From Gammaproteobacteria bacterium (GTDB taxonomy: Bacteria; Pseudomonadota; Gammaproteobacteria; Granulosicoccales; Granulosicoccaceae): DNA of 6,860 nt. The notes beneath the pieces were generated by a model. The model was not told the origin of the DNA. It saw only the letters and a list, made by a program, of their open reading frames with translations, and made no database searches. The stretch covers positions 1 to 6,860 of the forward strand of contig JAHQVR010000294.1 in the NCBI GenBank assembly GCA_019634245.1, given 5' to 3'. Both the position numbers and the translations under genes were made by a program. Shown piece by piece: positions 6,694 to 6,860 of this stretch; the first letter of the stretch is position 1, and every line of letters begins with the position of its first letter.

Positions 6694-6860
6694 ATCCCGG
6701 CTCCTGCGTGGTGTTTCCACGGAAACACTTTTTTAGACATCAGTTGAAAGCCATACCGAAATAGGATGGCCAGAAAGACGTACAGAACAGTTAGTACCAA
6801 ATAAACTTCAAAATCCCGGAAAGTTCGGTCTGCGATGAACCGTCCACTCCAGGTAAGCTC
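6690..6860 (-). CDS. 3' end of a second amino acid-type ABC transporter permease (partial)
   Basis: The minus-strand frame is open from the right edge of the window to a TGA at 6692-6690, giving the last 56 residues. It begins ELTWSGRFIADRTFRDFEVY, continues into a hydrophobic membrane helix (LVLTVLYVFLAILF) and ends with a basic tail (SKKVFPWKHHAGAGM). An 'FRDFEVYLVLTVLYV' helix followed by a short positive C-terminus is typical of the last membrane segment of HisM/HisQ-type permeases. The stop overlaps the start of the next permease by the bases GTGA, so the two probably form the heterodimeric membrane channel of one importer. The catalytic part and the EAA loop lie outside the window. Confidence 0.8.
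   Translation of the reverse strand, partial: ELTWSGRFIADRTFRDFEVYLVLTVLYVFLAILFRYGFQLMSKKVFPWKHHAGAGM
6701..6705 (-). promoter_or_regulatory. ribosome binding site deciding the permease start
   Basis: AGGAG on the minus strand is placed 7 bases before the GTG at 6693. The alternative GTG at 6720 has no such site in front of it (the preceding bases are AAAAAAGTGTTTCC), so this site decides in favour of the shorter protein. It lies within the coding sequence of the upstream permease. Confidence 0.75.
6711..6733 (+). repeat. perfect 8-base inverted repeat followed by a T-run
   Basis: GTGTTTCC (6711-6718) and GGAAACAC (6721-6728) are perfect reverse complements separated by two bases. On the plus strand they are followed immediately by six T residues, the shape of an intrinsic terminator with a 7-base-pair stem and 4-base loop. 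No plus-strand gene is seen upstream of it within the operon. On the minus strand the same bases encode VFPWKH of the first permease, so the palindrome may be incidental or may stop antisense transcripts. Confidence 0.45.

Overview
The window looks like ordinary chromosomal DNA from a proteobacterium, most likely a free-living (perhaps marine) gammaproteobacterium. The clues are the gene families (a kappa-GST/HCCA-isomerase protein, a cytosolic GAF-GAF-GGDEF-EAL protein, a DUF805 membrane protein, a tartrate/D-malate-type dehydrogenase and a polar amino acid ABC importer), the roughly balanced base composition and the AGGAG ribosome binding sites. The lineage is an inference from style, not from a marker gene. 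I see no RNA gene, CRISPR array, transposase or phage gene.

Layout. Positions 3-173 (+) hold the 3' end of a gene whose tail resembles a Nudix hydrolase. Three bases later follows a 2-hydroxychromene-2-carboxylate isomerase-like protein (177-839, +), probably in the same transcript. It converges on a large cyclic-di-GMP signalling gene (883-3219, -), and a weak hairpin with a T-run lies between them. After a 200-base gap comes a DUF805 membrane protein (3420-3935, -). This is divergent from a decarboxylating beta-hydroxyacid dehydrogenase of the tartrate/D-malate type (4061-5167, +). That gene converges, with only 18 bases between stop codons, on an ABC importer operon on the minus strand. 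In transcription order the operon is a partial permease (6860-6690), a second permease (6693-5968) and a periplasmic binding protein (5965-5186). The ATPase is not in the window and may lie upstream, beyond the right edge.

How the parts may work together. The three importer genes are tightly packed: a 4-base GTGA overlap and then a 2-base gap, each downstream gene having an AGGAG site 7 bases before its start. They are almost certainly translated together. The binding protein has Gly where amino acid binders of this fold usually have the Asp that holds the alpha-ammonium group. Next to a hydroxy-diacid dehydrogenase, this makes a non-standard ligand (for example a hydroxy or dicarboxylic acid) worth considering, but this is only inference.

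No clearly new multi-gene system is visible. The features most worth a second look are a three-copy 12-base tandem repeat spanning both convergent stop codons (5163-5198), the altered ligand pocket of the binding protein, a perfect palindrome with a T6 tract in the permease junction that looks like an antisense terminator, and the I-site-less, apparently bifunctional GGDEF-EAL protein with two GAF domains.
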